Shown here: positions 26,419 through 34,897 of the stretch, in pieces
How the letters are laid out: every line of letters starts with the position of its first letter
Numbering within the stretch: the stretch's first letter is position 1
Source of the DNA: an uncultured Lachnotalea sp.
GTDB lineage: Bacteria > Bacillota > Clostridia > Lachnospirales > Lachnospiraceae
Direction: 5' to 3'
Length of the DNA stretch: 64,000 nucleotides
NCBI GenBank assembly: GCA_947066815.1
Contig: CAMSZT010000006.1
Location: 1-64,000 of the forward strand
The notes under the pieces: generated by a model
Databases searched by the model: none
Seen by the model: only the letters and a program-made list of their open reading frames with translations
What the model was told of the DNA's origin: nothing
Translations under genes and position numbers: made by a program

Positions 26419-27114
26419 ATGGCGAAGAAGACAAATAAGACGGCCCACTTGCTGAATACGCTGACAAGCGGGACAACTGAGGCGGAAGAGGCAAAGGAGT
26501 CCCAGGGCGCGTCACCGGAAAACAAGGTGATCGTGGTCAATGAGACCAGCGAGAACGAAAAGCTTTCCAATGAGATCAAAAACCGCCTGGAGGCACAGCT
26601 CGAGGAGGAGATGGCCGGGACGGCTGCCTCAGGGGAAGCGCAGGAGCCTGCTGCGGCGGTGGACCGGACGCTTTCCGCAGAGCCGGCAGAAGAAGAGAAG
26701 ACAGCCTCCCAGCCTGCCGCACCCGCATCGTCCGGGGATACGCCGGCATCTGCCGCACCGCCTGCGCCCGCCGCATCCGCGGTTCCCGAGCCACCGGCGC
26801 CTGCCGCCCTCCCTGCGGCGGAAGAAGAGCAGAAGAAGCGTGCCTATAATATGATGAATGTCATGGAGCGGCTCCTCTCCGACATGGAGGGAGAGATGGA
26901 GAGCGAGATGCGTCAGAACGGAGTCTGCATGTGCGACCGCTGCCGTGCCGACGTCCAGGCGCTGGTGCTCACCAATATGCCGGCCAAATATGTCATCGTT
27001 GACAGCAGCAACGCTTCTCCGATCCTCGGATACCATAAGAACCGTTACAAGATCGCGATGCTGACCGAGATCCTGAAGGCCTGCATCAAAGTCAAAGAAG
27101 CGCCGAGGCATTAA
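26419..27114 (+). CDS. ComFB-domain protein with basic N-terminus and Ala/Pro linker; likely ParA partner
   Basis: A 231-residue protein in three parts. Residues 1-65 are polar, with a Lys-rich start (MAKKTNKTAH) and a conserved-looking helix ENEKLSNEIKNRL. Residues 66-140 are an Ala/Pro/Glu-rich linker. Residues 141-226 match the ComFB fold: a helix (MNVMERLLSDMEGEM), CxCxxC (C170, C172, C175) followed by RADVQALVL and a MPAKYV motif. ComFB proteins have been reported to bind cyclic dinucleotides. The basic N-terminus recalls ParB/ParP partners of ParA, but this is inference. It ends the operon just before a hairpin. Confidence 0.78.
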   Translation: MAKKTNKTAHLLNTLTSGTTEAEEAKESQGASPENKVIVVNETSENEKLSNEIKNRLEAQLEEEMAGTAASGEAQEPAAAVDRTLSAEPAEEEKTASQPAAPASSGDTPASAAPPAPAASAVPEPPAPAALPAAEEEQKKRAYNMMNVMERLLSDMEGEMESEMRQNGVCMCDRCRADVQALVLTNMPAKYVIVDSSNASPILGYHKNRYKIAMLTEILKACIKVKEAPRH

Positions 27115-27167
27115 AGCCGCGGAGTTCACAGCCCTCCCTGCCGGGCAGTATCAGAGAACAAAAAAGA

Positions 27168-27199
27168 AGGACCCCTCTGTGAGCGGACAGAGGGGTCCT
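27168..27199 (+). terminator. Hairpin ending the fla/che operon
   Basis: A perfect 13-bp stem, AGGACCCCTCTGT (27168-27180) with ACAGAGGGGTCCT (27187-27199) and a 6-base loop. The downstream T-tract is poor, so termination may be partial and fliD could be read through. Confidence 0.65.
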
Positions 27200-27237
27200 G
27201 TCCGTGATTTTAAGGGGGGAACCTCCTTCCTTTTTCC

Positions 27238-27264
27238 TTATGGATTCAGGGAAAACGCCGATAT
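27238..27264 (+). promoter_or_regulatory. Sigma-28 promoter of fliD
   Basis: TTAT (27238-27241), 15 bases, then GCCGATAT (27257-27264), with CC before the TTAT. It sits between the operon terminator and fliD and matches the arrangement upstream of flgM and fliC in this window. Confidence 0.75.
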
Positions 27265-27323
27265 TTTACTTAGATAGAATGGTTATGCTGAGAGAAAGCA
27301 GGCTTACAGAAAGGAGAATATAG

Positions 27324-29897
27324 ATGGCGAGTGTATCAGGAGCAACCAGCAGTTTGAGCGGAACCCTGCGGGGATACGGCGGCATGGCGACCGGCATCGA
27401 CCGGGATTCCATTATCGAGCAGATGTCTCTGGCTTCTACGACGAAGATCCAGAATCAGAAGAACGCGATCACCAGTCTCACCTGGAAGCAGGAGGCGTTT
27501 CAGGGGATCATCAATCAGATCCTGGATCTGCAGGAGAATTATCTCTCTTATTCTGCAAAGAGCAACGTGATGGATGCCAGCATGTTCGCAAAGAGCGTGA
27601 TCACGGCCAACGGCGATGAGAAGATATCGAAATATGTCAAGGCCAGCGGCTCCTCGGAGCTTCTGGAGTCCATGTCCATACGGGGGGTAGAGAAGCTGGC
27701 TACCGCGGCAAACGTGCAGTCCGGGAAGAAGACCACCGATGCGATCGCAACGGACATGAGTTATGACAAGCAGCCTCAGACCTCGAACCTCAGCGGGACG
27801 AAGTTGGTTTTTGGCCACTATGGCACGGAGGGGCGCTTCTTTGAAAATGCCACCTTTACTATGCCCACCTCTTACAAGGATGAAAAGGGCGAGACCCAGA
27901 CCATCGATTACACAGGGGATCCGGAAAAGCTGGCGGAGGATCTGAACGCGGCGATCAAGGCGGATAAGTTTTTTGTTTCCAAGGATCTGAATCTCACCAT
28001 ACAGTTTGAATATGATAAGGCAGCCGATCAGATGACAGTCCATTATGCGAAAGCGACATTGACCGGCGATAAATATGAAATCGACACTGCGGCATCGGAG
28101 ACGGAGCTGAAAGCTGCGGCTGAGAGGGCCGGCATTGTGATCAGCGGCAATTCTTCCGCCCTGGGCGCCCTTGGCTTTGACAAAGAAGCGGCCAAAGCAG
28201 GAGGAGCGGACGGTGCGAAGGGCTACAGCCTGGCGGATTATAACAAGTACAGTGCTGAAAACAAGGCGGTGTCAGGTTCCGGTTTCACGGCGAACTATGT
28301 AAAGACTTACGACAACATGGCGGAGTATCTGAAGGGGAAGAAGTTCACGGTAAGCTACGGCGGCCAGAGCAAAGAAGTGGAGCTGATCACTGCCGCCGAC
28401 GCGGAAGCCCTAAAGGCGATGGAGTCGGATCCGACAAAGGATATGAATGCGGAATTTGCTGCAAAGATGCAGGCCCATCTGGACAAAGCCTTCGGCAAAG
28501 ATAAGATCAAGGTCGGCCAGACGGCAGCCGACGCCGACGGGAAAACGAAGATCACCTTCGACAATGCGAAGGACGACGATGAAAACCTGATCACCTTCAC
28601 ATCCAAAGACGGGGATGTCATGAAGCAGACCGGCTTCGACGTGATGAATTCCAACAAGGTCAGCACAAACAGCAGCCTGTGGGCAAACCGCGAGCGGCTG
28701 GGATTTGATAAGGATATCACAGAAGATGAGTTCAAAAAAGCTCTTGAGAACTTTGAGATCAACGGAGTCAAGATCGGCGGGCTGACCTCGAAGACCACGG
28801 TCAACCAGCTTCTGAGCAAGATCAATTCCTCCGGCGCGGGGGTGAAGGCTTCCTACCTCGGTACCAGCAACAAGTTCACGCTGGTCAGCACGGAAACCGG
28901 CTCCGGCAGAAAGATCGAGTTGACAGGCACGGCGGCAAATGCGATTTTCGGTGACGGAGGCGCTGACAGCAATAAGGACGGCGAGGATGCCGTGATGTAT
29001 GTGGACTACGGCACCGGCCCCGAGAAGGTGGTCAGCTCGACCAATACCTTTGATCTGGACGGACTTAAGGTCACGGTATCCGGGGAGTTTGGGATTGAAA
29101 AGAACGACGACGGGAGCATAAAGACAGATGCATCCGGGGTGGTCTTTGACAAGACGCAGGCCATTACTTTTAATGCCTCTGCCGATGTGGAGAAGGCGAC
29201 GGAGGCGGTCAAGAAGTTCATCGAGGATTACAATGCCCTGGTGAAGGCGGTCAATACGGAGATCACCACAAAGCCGGATAAGGATTACGGCCCCCTGACC
29301 GATGAGCAGAAGGACGAAATGAACGAGACTTCCATCGAGAACTGGGAGAAGAAGGCGAAATCGGGGCTTCTGTTCAACGACCCCATCATGCGGGACCTCA
29401 GCATGGATCTGCAGGGCGTCCTGACACAGGCGATGAACAACGGCATCTCCTATGACGATCTGGAGGAGATGGGGATCACCATGTCCGATGACGCCTATGA
29501 CGGCGGCACGCTGAAATTTGACGAGACGAAATTCAAGGCGGCCATGGAGAGCGACCCGGAAAAAGTGGGGAATGTGTTTGCCGGAGGCGGCGGCGTGAAG
29601 AAGGGGCTCGGCAGCATCGTAAACGATACCACCAAGCAGTATGCCACCAGGTACAGCTATCTGAACAAGGGCTCCTACGGGCGTCTCGTGGAGGAGGCAG
29701 GATCGGAGAGGATGACCCTGTCCCTGCAGAATAATACGATCTACAGGCAGCTGAAGGATATGCAGGATACTCTGGCGGATCTCAAGACAAAGCTCAAATC
29801 GGAGCAGGACCGCTATATCCAGATGTTTACCAGGATGGAGACGGCGATCAGCAACATGAACAGCCAGTCCAGCTACCTGTCTTCCCTGTCGGGCTGA
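27324..29897 (+). CDS. fliD: Flagellar filament cap protein FliD
   Basis: FliD caps the filament and helps flagellin fold. The 857-residue protein is large for the family because of an extended central region. The N-terminal FliD domain begins GMATGIDRDSIIEQM (about residues 20-34). The C-terminal domain has VKKFIEDYNALVKAVN and ends in a coiled coil (YIQMFTRMETAISNMNSQS) with a hydrophobic tail. AAAGGAG precedes ATG 27324, and a sigma-28 promoter lies just upstream. fliS follows. Confidence 0.94.
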   Translation: MASVSGATSSLSGTLRGYGGMATGIDRDSIIEQMSLASTTKIQNQKNAITSLTWKQEAFQGIINQILDLQENYLSYSAKSNVMDASMFAKSVITANGDEKISKYVKASGSSELLESMSIRGVEKLATAANVQSGKKTTDAIATDMSYDKQPQTSNLSGTKLVFGHYGTEGRFFENATFTMPTSYKDEKGETQTIDYTGDPEKLAEDLNAAIKADKFFVSKDLNLTIQFEYDKAADQMTVHYAKATLTGDKYEIDTAASETELKAAAERAGIVISGNSSALGALGFDKEAAKAGGADGAKGYSLADYNKYSAENKAVSGSGFTANYVKTYDNMAEYLKGKKFTVSYGGQSKEVELITAADAEALKAMESDPTKDMNAEFAAKMQAHLDKAFGKDKIKVGQTAADADGKTKITFDNAKDDDENLITFTSKDGDVMKQTGFDVMNSNKVSTNSSLWANRERLGFDKDITEDEFKKALENFEINGVKIGGLTSKTTVNQLLSKINSSGAGVKASYLGTSNKFTLVSTETGSGRKIELTGTAANAIFGDGGADSNKDGEDAVMYVDYGTGPEKVVSSTNTFDLDGLKVTVSGEFGIEKNDDGSIKTDASGVVFDKTQAITFNASADVEKATEAVKKFIEDYNALVKAVNTEITTKPDKDYGPLTDEQKDEMNETSIENWEKKAKSGLLFNDPIMRDLSMDLQGVLTQAMNNGISYDDLEEMGITMSDDAYDGGTLKFDETKFKAAMESDPEKVGNVFAGGGGVKKGLGSIVNDTTKQYATRYSYLNKGSYGRLVEEAGSERMTLSLQNNTIYRQLKDMQDTLADLKTKLKSEQDRYIQMFTRMETAISNMNSQSSYLSSLSG

Positions 29898-29933
29898 TAG
29901 GGCGGCTTGGTTCTCGTTTCAGGAGGAAACAAG

Positions 29934-30338
29934 ATGAATGGATATCAAAAATACAAGGAACAGAGCGTTTATTCCATGTCCGGTGCCGAGTTGCTGCTTC
30001 TGTTGTACGACGAGGCGATCAAGCGGATGAAGATGGCGGAATATGCTCTGGAGGATAAGGATTACGGAGTATTTGACAACAGCATCACCCGTACTGTCCG
30101 GATCGTCCGTTATCTGAATTCGATCCTTGACATGGAGCAGCCGATCAGCGAAGAATTTCGGCGTATCTATGAGTATCTGTTTTATGATCTGAGTGTGATC
30201 CGGGCAGGGAGAGATCGGCGGAAAGAGGATATCGGCCAGGTGATCCGTGTCCTGACCGAATTCCGGGACGGATTTGAAGAGGCAGGCAGACAGGTGCGGG
30301 ATGTCCGTATGACCACCACGAGAAGTGTTACCGGATAG
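29934..30338 (+). CDS. fliS: Flagellin export chaperone FliS
   Basis: FliS binds flagellin C-termini and keeps them unfolded for export. The 134-residue protein has the typical YQKYKEQSVYSMSGAELLL start, the LLYDEAIKRMKMAEYAL helix and LNSILDMEQPISEEFRRIYE. It is almost wholly helical. ATG 29934 follows AGGAGGAAAC. It lies directly after fliD as usual. Confidence 0.94.
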   Translation: MNGYQKYKEQSVYSMSGAELLLLLYDEAIKRMKMAEYALEDKDYGVFDNSITRTVRIVRYLNSILDMEQPISEEFRRIYEYLFYDLSVIRAGRDRRKEDIGQVIRVLTEFRDGFEEAGRQVRDVRMTTTRSVTG

Positions 30339-30346
30339 GGGAGACC

Positions 30347-30775
30347 ATGGCAGTAGATTTGGAACAGATGATGCTTCTTCTTCAAAAACGCTACGATTCG
30401 CTGAAGAAGGTCGATGAGCTGACGGATGAACTTCAGAGTGCCTTTGCGAGGCATGATGAGGTTTCCGCTTCCCTGCTTCTGGATATCAGGGCAGAGGAAA
30501 TCGCAGAGGTAGACAACTGCTACGGCCGGATCTGGGATCTGGCCCGGGCAGGCGGGAGGGATGCACAAGAGGTCAAAAGACTGATGCAGAGCGACCCTTC
30601 TGCGGCTTCTGTCACAGACTGCTGGGAAGAAAATAAAATCTTTGAAGTGCGGCGAAAGACAGTCCGGCTACTGGAACAGCTGCAGGACAAAGACCGCCGC
30701 ATGAATCTGAGTGCGGGGGGTGAGAGATCCTATTATAAAACAAAAGTAAAAGATTACCTACAGGGTACTTTGTAA
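30347..30775 (+). CDS. Helical flagellar protein, possible FliT-like chaperone
   Basis: I do not recognise a named family. The 142-residue product is predicted to be nearly all helix, rich in Glu, Arg and Leu, with no signal peptide or membrane segment. It follows fliS after eight bases, in the place where fliT (a FliD chaperone) stands in many operons, and precedes a second FliD-like gene. The size and character fit an export chaperone of the FliT/FlgN kind, but this is a positional inference. Confidence 0.55.
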   Translation: MAVDLEQMMLLLQKRYDSLKKVDELTDELQSAFARHDEVSASLLLDIRAEEIAEVDNCYGRIWDLARAGGRDAQEVKRLMQSDPSAASVTDCWEENKIFEVRRKTVRLLEQLQDKDRRMNLSAGGERSYYKTKVKDYLQGTL

Positions 30776-30805
30776 TTGACAAATATCGGGAAAGGAGGGG
30801 ATTAT

Positions 30806-32146
30806 ATGTCAATTAGTGGTGTATCAGGCGGCGGCTATGGATATAGCTATTCATCTTCGATCAACAATCTGCTGCAGCTGTCTTCCCTGAAAACGACTTC
30901 TTCCTATAGTGCGATCAAGGCGGCCAGCCGGGTATCGTCTACCAGTTCGAATACATCGGCATATGCCAGTGTGACCAGCTTTTTGAAGGATTATCAGTCG
31001 GAATTGACCGGTCTGGAGGCGGCGGCAGCCAAGCTGCAGACCAGCATGAGCGGGAACGTGTTCACGGAACTGGAAGCCGGTTCGACGGATGAGTCGGTGG
31101 CGACAGCAAAAAAATCCTGGCGTTTGGAAGCGGGGATGGATCTGAATCTGGAAGTGCATTCGATCGCGCAGGCGCAGAAAAATGTCAGCGCTTCCAATCT
31201 CGCGGCGGATCTTGCAGAGGAAGATATGGAGTTTGAGATTGCCGGTCCCGGCGGAAATCAGACTGTTTCCATCAGCAGCACCAATGCGAACGGAACGAAG
31301 AAAACCTATAATCAGATGTACCAGGAGGCGGCAAGGGCTGTCAACGGAAATTCCAAGACAGGCGTTAAGGCGTCGGTGCAGAATGATAACGGAAAGGTTT
31401 CCCTGGTCCTGACCGGAAAGTCGACGGGGACGGCCAACAGCTTTACCGTGAGCGGGAAGACCGGCGCGGCCGCAGGTCTGGAGTATATCGAGAACGCGGC
31501 GGCAGATGCCAGCTATACCGTTACCCAGGATGGCTATTCGCAGACCTACACATCGGATACCAACAAGGTTAACATCGCTTACGGGCGTGTGGATGTGGAA
31601 CTCAAAAAAGAGGGGACTACGAATATCTACTCCGGTGTGGACACCGACAGGATCACGGATGCGGTACAGGATCTGGTAGACAGTTATAATGCTGTCACCA
31701 ATCTCCTGGAGAGCAATTCCGGGCGGGGTGTCGGAACTGCGGCTCATCTGTCCTCATTCCAGAGGGGGATGGCCCATGAGAAGACGCTGAAGGCATTGGG
31801 AATCAGCTTTAACAAGGCCGGAGACATGGTTCTGGATAAGGAAAAACTGGTTGAGGCCATGGAAAAGGACTATGATTTTGTGGTGGATACTTTGGGCGGT
31901 CAGTTTGGCCTGGCGGAGAATGCGGCTCAGAAGGCTGACCGGGCATTATCCGATTCCGTGCAGAGGATCGTGAGCAATGATCTTGGAGGAAAAACCTCCG
32001 GTTCTTCCGGAAATTCCGGAAATGGCGGCGGAAGTGCTGCCGGTGCGGGTAATGCCTACACGCAGTTTGCAAACTTCGTTTCCGGAGGCGCTTACAATTT
32101 GGTGAATTACTATGCAGTAGGCATGCTGTTAAATACGATGGCTTAA
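30806..32146 (+). CDS. Second FliD-like filament-cap paralogue
   Basis: A 446-residue protein with FliD features: a Ser/Tyr-rich start, a VHSIAQAQKN segment like that following the FliD N-domain, a Gly/Ser/Thr-rich centre, and a C-terminal FliD-type region (ITDAVQDLVDSYNAVTNLL, then LKALGISFNKAGDMVLDKEK). The extreme C-terminus is a Gly/Ser linker ending in a hydrophobic helix rather than FliD's coiled coil. AAAGGAGGGG precedes ATG 30806. It may form a heteromeric cap, a chaperone-bound adhesin or another axial cap. Confidence 0.7.
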   Translation: MSISGVSGGGYGYSYSSSINNLLQLSSLKTTSSYSAIKAASRVSSTSSNTSAYASVTSFLKDYQSELTGLEAAAAKLQTSMSGNVFTELEAGSTDESVATAKKSWRLEAGMDLNLEVHSIAQAQKNVSASNLAADLAEEDMEFEIAGPGGNQTVSISSTNANGTKKTYNQMYQEAARAVNGNSKTGVKASVQNDNGKVSLVLTGKSTGTANSFTVSGKTGAAAGLEYIENAAADASYTVTQDGYSQTYTSDTNKVNIAYGRVDVELKKEGTTNIYSGVDTDRITDAVQDLVDSYNAVTNLLESNSGRGVGTAAHLSSFQRGMAHEKTLKALGISFNKAGDMVLDKEKLVEAMEKDYDFVVDTLGGQFGLAENAAQKADRALSDSVQRIVSNDLGGKTSGSSGNSGNGGGSAAGAGNAYTQFANFVSGGAYNLVNYYAVGMLLNTMA

Positions 32147-32166
32147 GTCCTTGTATAAAAGCCATA

Positions 32167-32207
32167 GAAAACGGGACAGCGGGAGAGGGGTTCCCTTTCC
32201 CGTTTTC
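32167..32207 (+). terminator. Hairpin after the fliD-fliS-fliD-like unit
   Basis: GAAAACGGGA (32167-32176) pairs with TCCCGTTTTC (32198-32207) around a 21-base loop that can itself pair (GGGAGAGGGG/TTCCC). It separates the FliD-like gene from the next + strand gene. Confidence 0.6.
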
Positions 32208-32261
32208 CTGTGTTTTGCATGATTGTTTCTTTTCTAAACGATCGCTACAGGAGAAGACGAG

Positions 32262-33461
32262 ATGAATCAGGTTTTGTTTGAAGGCCGTTTGATGGTAAAT
32301 ATGATAAGCACGATCCTGCATAAAGGTGCCCTTCAGGTTCGGTACGGGCGCATGAATTGGGAGCGGATGTTCAGAACGGCAGATTATCATCGGGTCGCCA
32401 ACATTATCTATCTGGGGCTTTTGGGAAACGGGGGAGCGGTTCCGGAACGGTGGATGAGCCGTTTCTATGAGCGGTATCAGGAGGCGCTGATCGCAGGAGG
32501 CAATTTTGAGTCTGCGGAGCAGGAGATCCTGGCGCTTTTGGATATGGAAAAGGTTTCCTGTGCGGTGTTGTCGTCTGCGACGATACGGGGGCTGTATGAG
32601 CTGCCGGAGACGGCAGATATGAGCCCGCTCCGGCTTTATATGAGTCCGGAGGTTTATACGAGAGTAAAGGGTTTTCTGGTGGATATGGGATATGAAACCA
32701 TTCAGCGCTATGAGGAATGCGGGGAACGGATGCATCGGATCTCTGGCATGAATGTGGATATTTATCAGAAGCTTCCTTTTAAAACAAAGTATTATGAGAA
32801 GGGGATGCGGGAGCTGACACTCAGAGCCCGTGTCCGGACGGGTGGTACGGGAGTGCGGATCTTTTATCCGGAGGACCGCATGGTATACCGGATGGCTTCT
32901 GTGGCATACCAGTATGTGAATGATGAGCTGATGCTCCGGGATATGCTGGATCTGTTTTTATACCATAGGGCCTGGAGAGAGCAGCTCAGTCAAGGATATA
33001 TAACGAAAAAGCTCCAGGGTTTCCATGTGGATGCGCTTGCGGAGAAGCTCCTGCGTCTTTCCTATATGTGGTTTGGGGAAAAAGAAGACAAGGAGTATAT
33101 GGCTGCAGCCGGGGAACAGCTGGAGGATTTGAACTCCTTTGATCTATTAGAAAACAGGATCTTCAGCAGGGGAGAGTTCGGAAAGGATAAAGAGGCGGAT
33201 CCGCAGGCGCTGGGATTGGCCAGGCTTTTGAACAGAGAGGAAGAAAAAGAAAGCCGAAAGGCAAAGAAGGAGACAAAACGGCAGAAAAAAGAGGAAAATA
33301 AAAAAGCACGGGGACGTTACCTCCGCTGGGTATTTCCGGATTATAAATATATGTCGGGGCTGTACCCAAGTCTTGAAAAAGTACCCTTTCTTTTACCTTT
33401 TTACTGGGGAGTCCGCGGGGTGCGCCTTCTCATAGGACTGATAAAAAACAGAGACCAATGA
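32262..33461 (+). CDS. Nucleotidyltransferase-fold protein, possibly catalytically degenerate
   Basis: A 399-residue protein resembling the uncharacterised NTP_transf_5 family, which usually acts in surface polysaccharide or capsule loci. The layout is a helical N-terminus, a central alpha/beta segment (EKVSCAVLSSATIRGLYELP), a second half with KYYEKGMRELTLRAR and a helical, very Lys-rich C-terminus (about 320-350). The Gly/Lys and Asp-x-Asp that normally bind nucleotide and metal appear replaced (SSATIRG; SPLRLYM), so activity is doubtful. It stands alone between two terminators, close to the glycan genes. Confidence 0.55.
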   Translation: MNQVLFEGRLMVNMISTILHKGALQVRYGRMNWERMFRTADYHRVANIIYLGLLGNGGAVPERWMSRFYERYQEALIAGGNFESAEQEILALLDMEKVSCAVLSSATIRGLYELPETADMSPLRLYMSPEVYTRVKGFLVDMGYETIQRYEECGERMHRISGMNVDIYQKLPFKTKYYEKGMRELTLRARVRTGGTGVRIFYPEDRMVYRMASVAYQYVNDELMLRDMLDLFLYHRAWREQLSQGYITKKLQGFHVDALAEKLLRLSYMWFGEKEDKEYMAAAGEQLEDLNSFDLLENRIFSRGEFGKDKEADPQALGLARLLNREEEKESRKAKKETKRQKKEENKKARGRYLRWVFPDYKYMSGLYPSLEKVPFLLPFYWGVRGVRLLIGLIKNRDQ

Positions 33462-33489
33462 TCATATGGATCATTGGTCTCTGTTTTTT
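33443..33489. terminator. Bidirectional terminator between the nucleotidyltransferase-like gene and csrA
   Basis: A perfect 21-bp stem: 33443-33463 pairs with 33469-33489 around the loop ATATG. It has A6 on the left and T6 on the right, so it can stop transcription from both sides. It overlaps the end of the + gene. Confidence 0.9.
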
Positions 33490-33493
33490 GCTT

Positions 33494-33754
33494 TTATTCT
33501 TTTTTGTCGCCTCTTTTCTCAGGGGAGACGATATGAGAAAGTGCAGTCTGGAGAGAGAGAAGAGAATCCGTCGAGGGAGCCAAAGCTCCGCGGTTGATCT
33601 GTTCTGCCTCCGACAACTCCTCACGAAGGATAGAAACATGTTTTGGGGCGTCGACCGCTACACGTACACCGTCTGCCGCGCACTCCAAAATCGTTATGCG
33701 GATATCATTTCCGATCAAAAAGCTTTCACTCTTCTTGCGACGTATGATCAGCAT
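33494..33754 (-). CDS. csrA: Carbon storage regulator CsrA
   Basis: CsrA is an RNA-binding dimer that in Firmicutes represses flagellin translation. The N-terminal core MLIIRRKKSESFLIGNDIRI and the VAVDAPKHVSILREEL segment are conserved, including Arg near residue 44. At 86 residues it is longer than usual, with a Ser/Leu/Glu-rich C-terminal tail. Ribosome binding site GGAGGAGG precedes the ATG at 33754. It overlaps the end of fliW, its protein antagonist, by 29 bases. Confidence 0.95.
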   Translation of the reverse strand: MLIIRRKKSESFLIGNDIRITILECAADGVRVAVDAPKHVSILREELSEAEQINRGALAPSTDSLLSLQTALSHIVSPEKRGDKKE

Positions 33755-34238
33755 GCTCTACTGCCTCCTCCGTTTTTCCGTCTCCGACTTCCGCAGCTAA
33801 CGCCGCAAAGGAATCAAAACGATGCCGATAGCGATAAGCAGGGTTTGAAAGGATTACCTGCATTCCCTTGCGGGTGACAGGGTCGATCACCAGCGGGCAT
33901 TTCAGATTCACAGTACTCTGCAGATACTCTGCCTGGTTGCGTATATTGCAGATCGCATAATAAGAAAGCTCATCCGCATCATCCGCATCCAGAAAAGACA
34001 ACTCCGCTTCCGAGAGAGCTGGAGAATAATCCGGACAAAAAATCAAAGGATTGACAATCGCAAAGACAATCTCCGGCCGATCCGTTGCCAGCATCAGTAA
34101 GATCGTGTCATCTCCCTCTGTAAGAGAGAGTAAAAGGTAATGTTTTAAATCGGGAAAGCCGAAAATACCGTCGGGAAATGTGATCAGATCTCCCTTCTCG
34201 TATTCGATCTCTCCATAAGAATCGGTTTCAATTATCAT
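33726..34238 (-). CDS. fliW: Flagellar assembly factor FliW
   Basis: FliW binds CsrA and flagellin, releasing flagellin translation when flagellin is exported. The 170-residue protein has the FliW signature LITFPDGIFGFPDLKHYLLL and VNPLIFCPDY, and ends with NPAYRYRHRF before a variable acidic tail. The start is set at ATG 34238 because AGGAG lies 11 bases before it; the in-frame GTG at 34250 overlaps the AGGAG. It precedes csrA in a coupled arrangement. Confidence 0.94.
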   Translation of the reverse strand: MIIETDSYGEIEYEKGDLITFPDGIFGFPDLKHYLLLSLTEGDDTILLMLATDRPEIVFAIVNPLIFCPDYSPALSEAELSFLDADDADELSYYAICNIRNQAEYLQSTVNLKCPLVIDPVTRKGMQVILSNPAYRYRHRFDSFAALAAEVGDGKTEEAVEHADHTSQEE

Positions 34239-34252
34239 AGCGATGGGCACTC

Positions 34253-34864
34253 CTAAGCCAGTAAATTCATAAAGCCGTTGTCATCGAATTTTTCAGGGGG
34301 CACATAATTGTGACCGCCAAGATATTCGAAATGGACTTCCGGCCGCTGCGTCATGACAGTCATACTCATAGACGGCAGGAACGCAACCTCGCCCTTCACA
34401 ACCCTGAATTCAAAGGCTCCCCGATCCATGGTGTAGGCAGAAGTGCTCTCTGCACTGACAGAGGCCTGAACATCGCGGGAAGAGACCGTGGTATCGGCTG
34501 CAGCCGTCTGCACTGCCTGGGCAACCGCCGCCTCACTGCCGGAAGAAACGGGAACGGCAGACGCCGCCATGTCCGAAGATTTCGGCGAACTGCTTTCAAC
34601 CGTCCCGGACTCCTGGGAAACCGGAGCCGAAGAATGCCGGGATGACGAGACGGAAAAAGTGCGATTGATCTGATTTACAAAATCATAGCTGGTGCCTGAC
34701 GCCACTCCCCCCCCGGAAGAATGCTGCGACTGGAAAGCTTTCATGCGCGCGATCGCCTTTCTGCGCTCTAGATCAACAGAATCCGAAGAGACCAGACGGG
34801 CACTCTGTGAAAATCGAACGGACTGATAAGGAGTTGTCGTAACTCTTAAAAGCTGTCCTGTCAT
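34253..34864 (-). CDS. Unknown protein in the yviE position (between flgL and fliW)
   Basis: A 203-residue protein I do not recognise. The middle (about residues 50-145) is Ser/Ala/Val-rich and probably disordered. The C-terminal 60 residues look folded (GAFEFRVVKGEVAFLPSM, then RPEVHFEYLGGHNYVPP). Its place between flgL and fliW is where Bacillus has yviE (DUF6470), but the sequences do not clearly match. An export-related or flagellin-regulating role is only a guess from position. Confidence 0.6.
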   Translation of the reverse strand: MTGQLLRVTTTPYQSVRFSQSARLVSSDSVDLERRKAIARMKAFQSQHSSGGGVASGTSYDFVNQINRTFSVSSSRHSSAPVSQESGTVESSSPKSSDMAASAVPVSSGSEAAVAQAVQTAAADTTVSSRDVQASVSAESTSAYTMDRGAFEFRVVKGEVAFLPSMSMTVMTQRPEVHFEYLGGHNYVPPEKFDDNGFMNLLA

Positions 34865-34897
34865 AAAAATACCTCCTTCCTTATATCATATATATCA

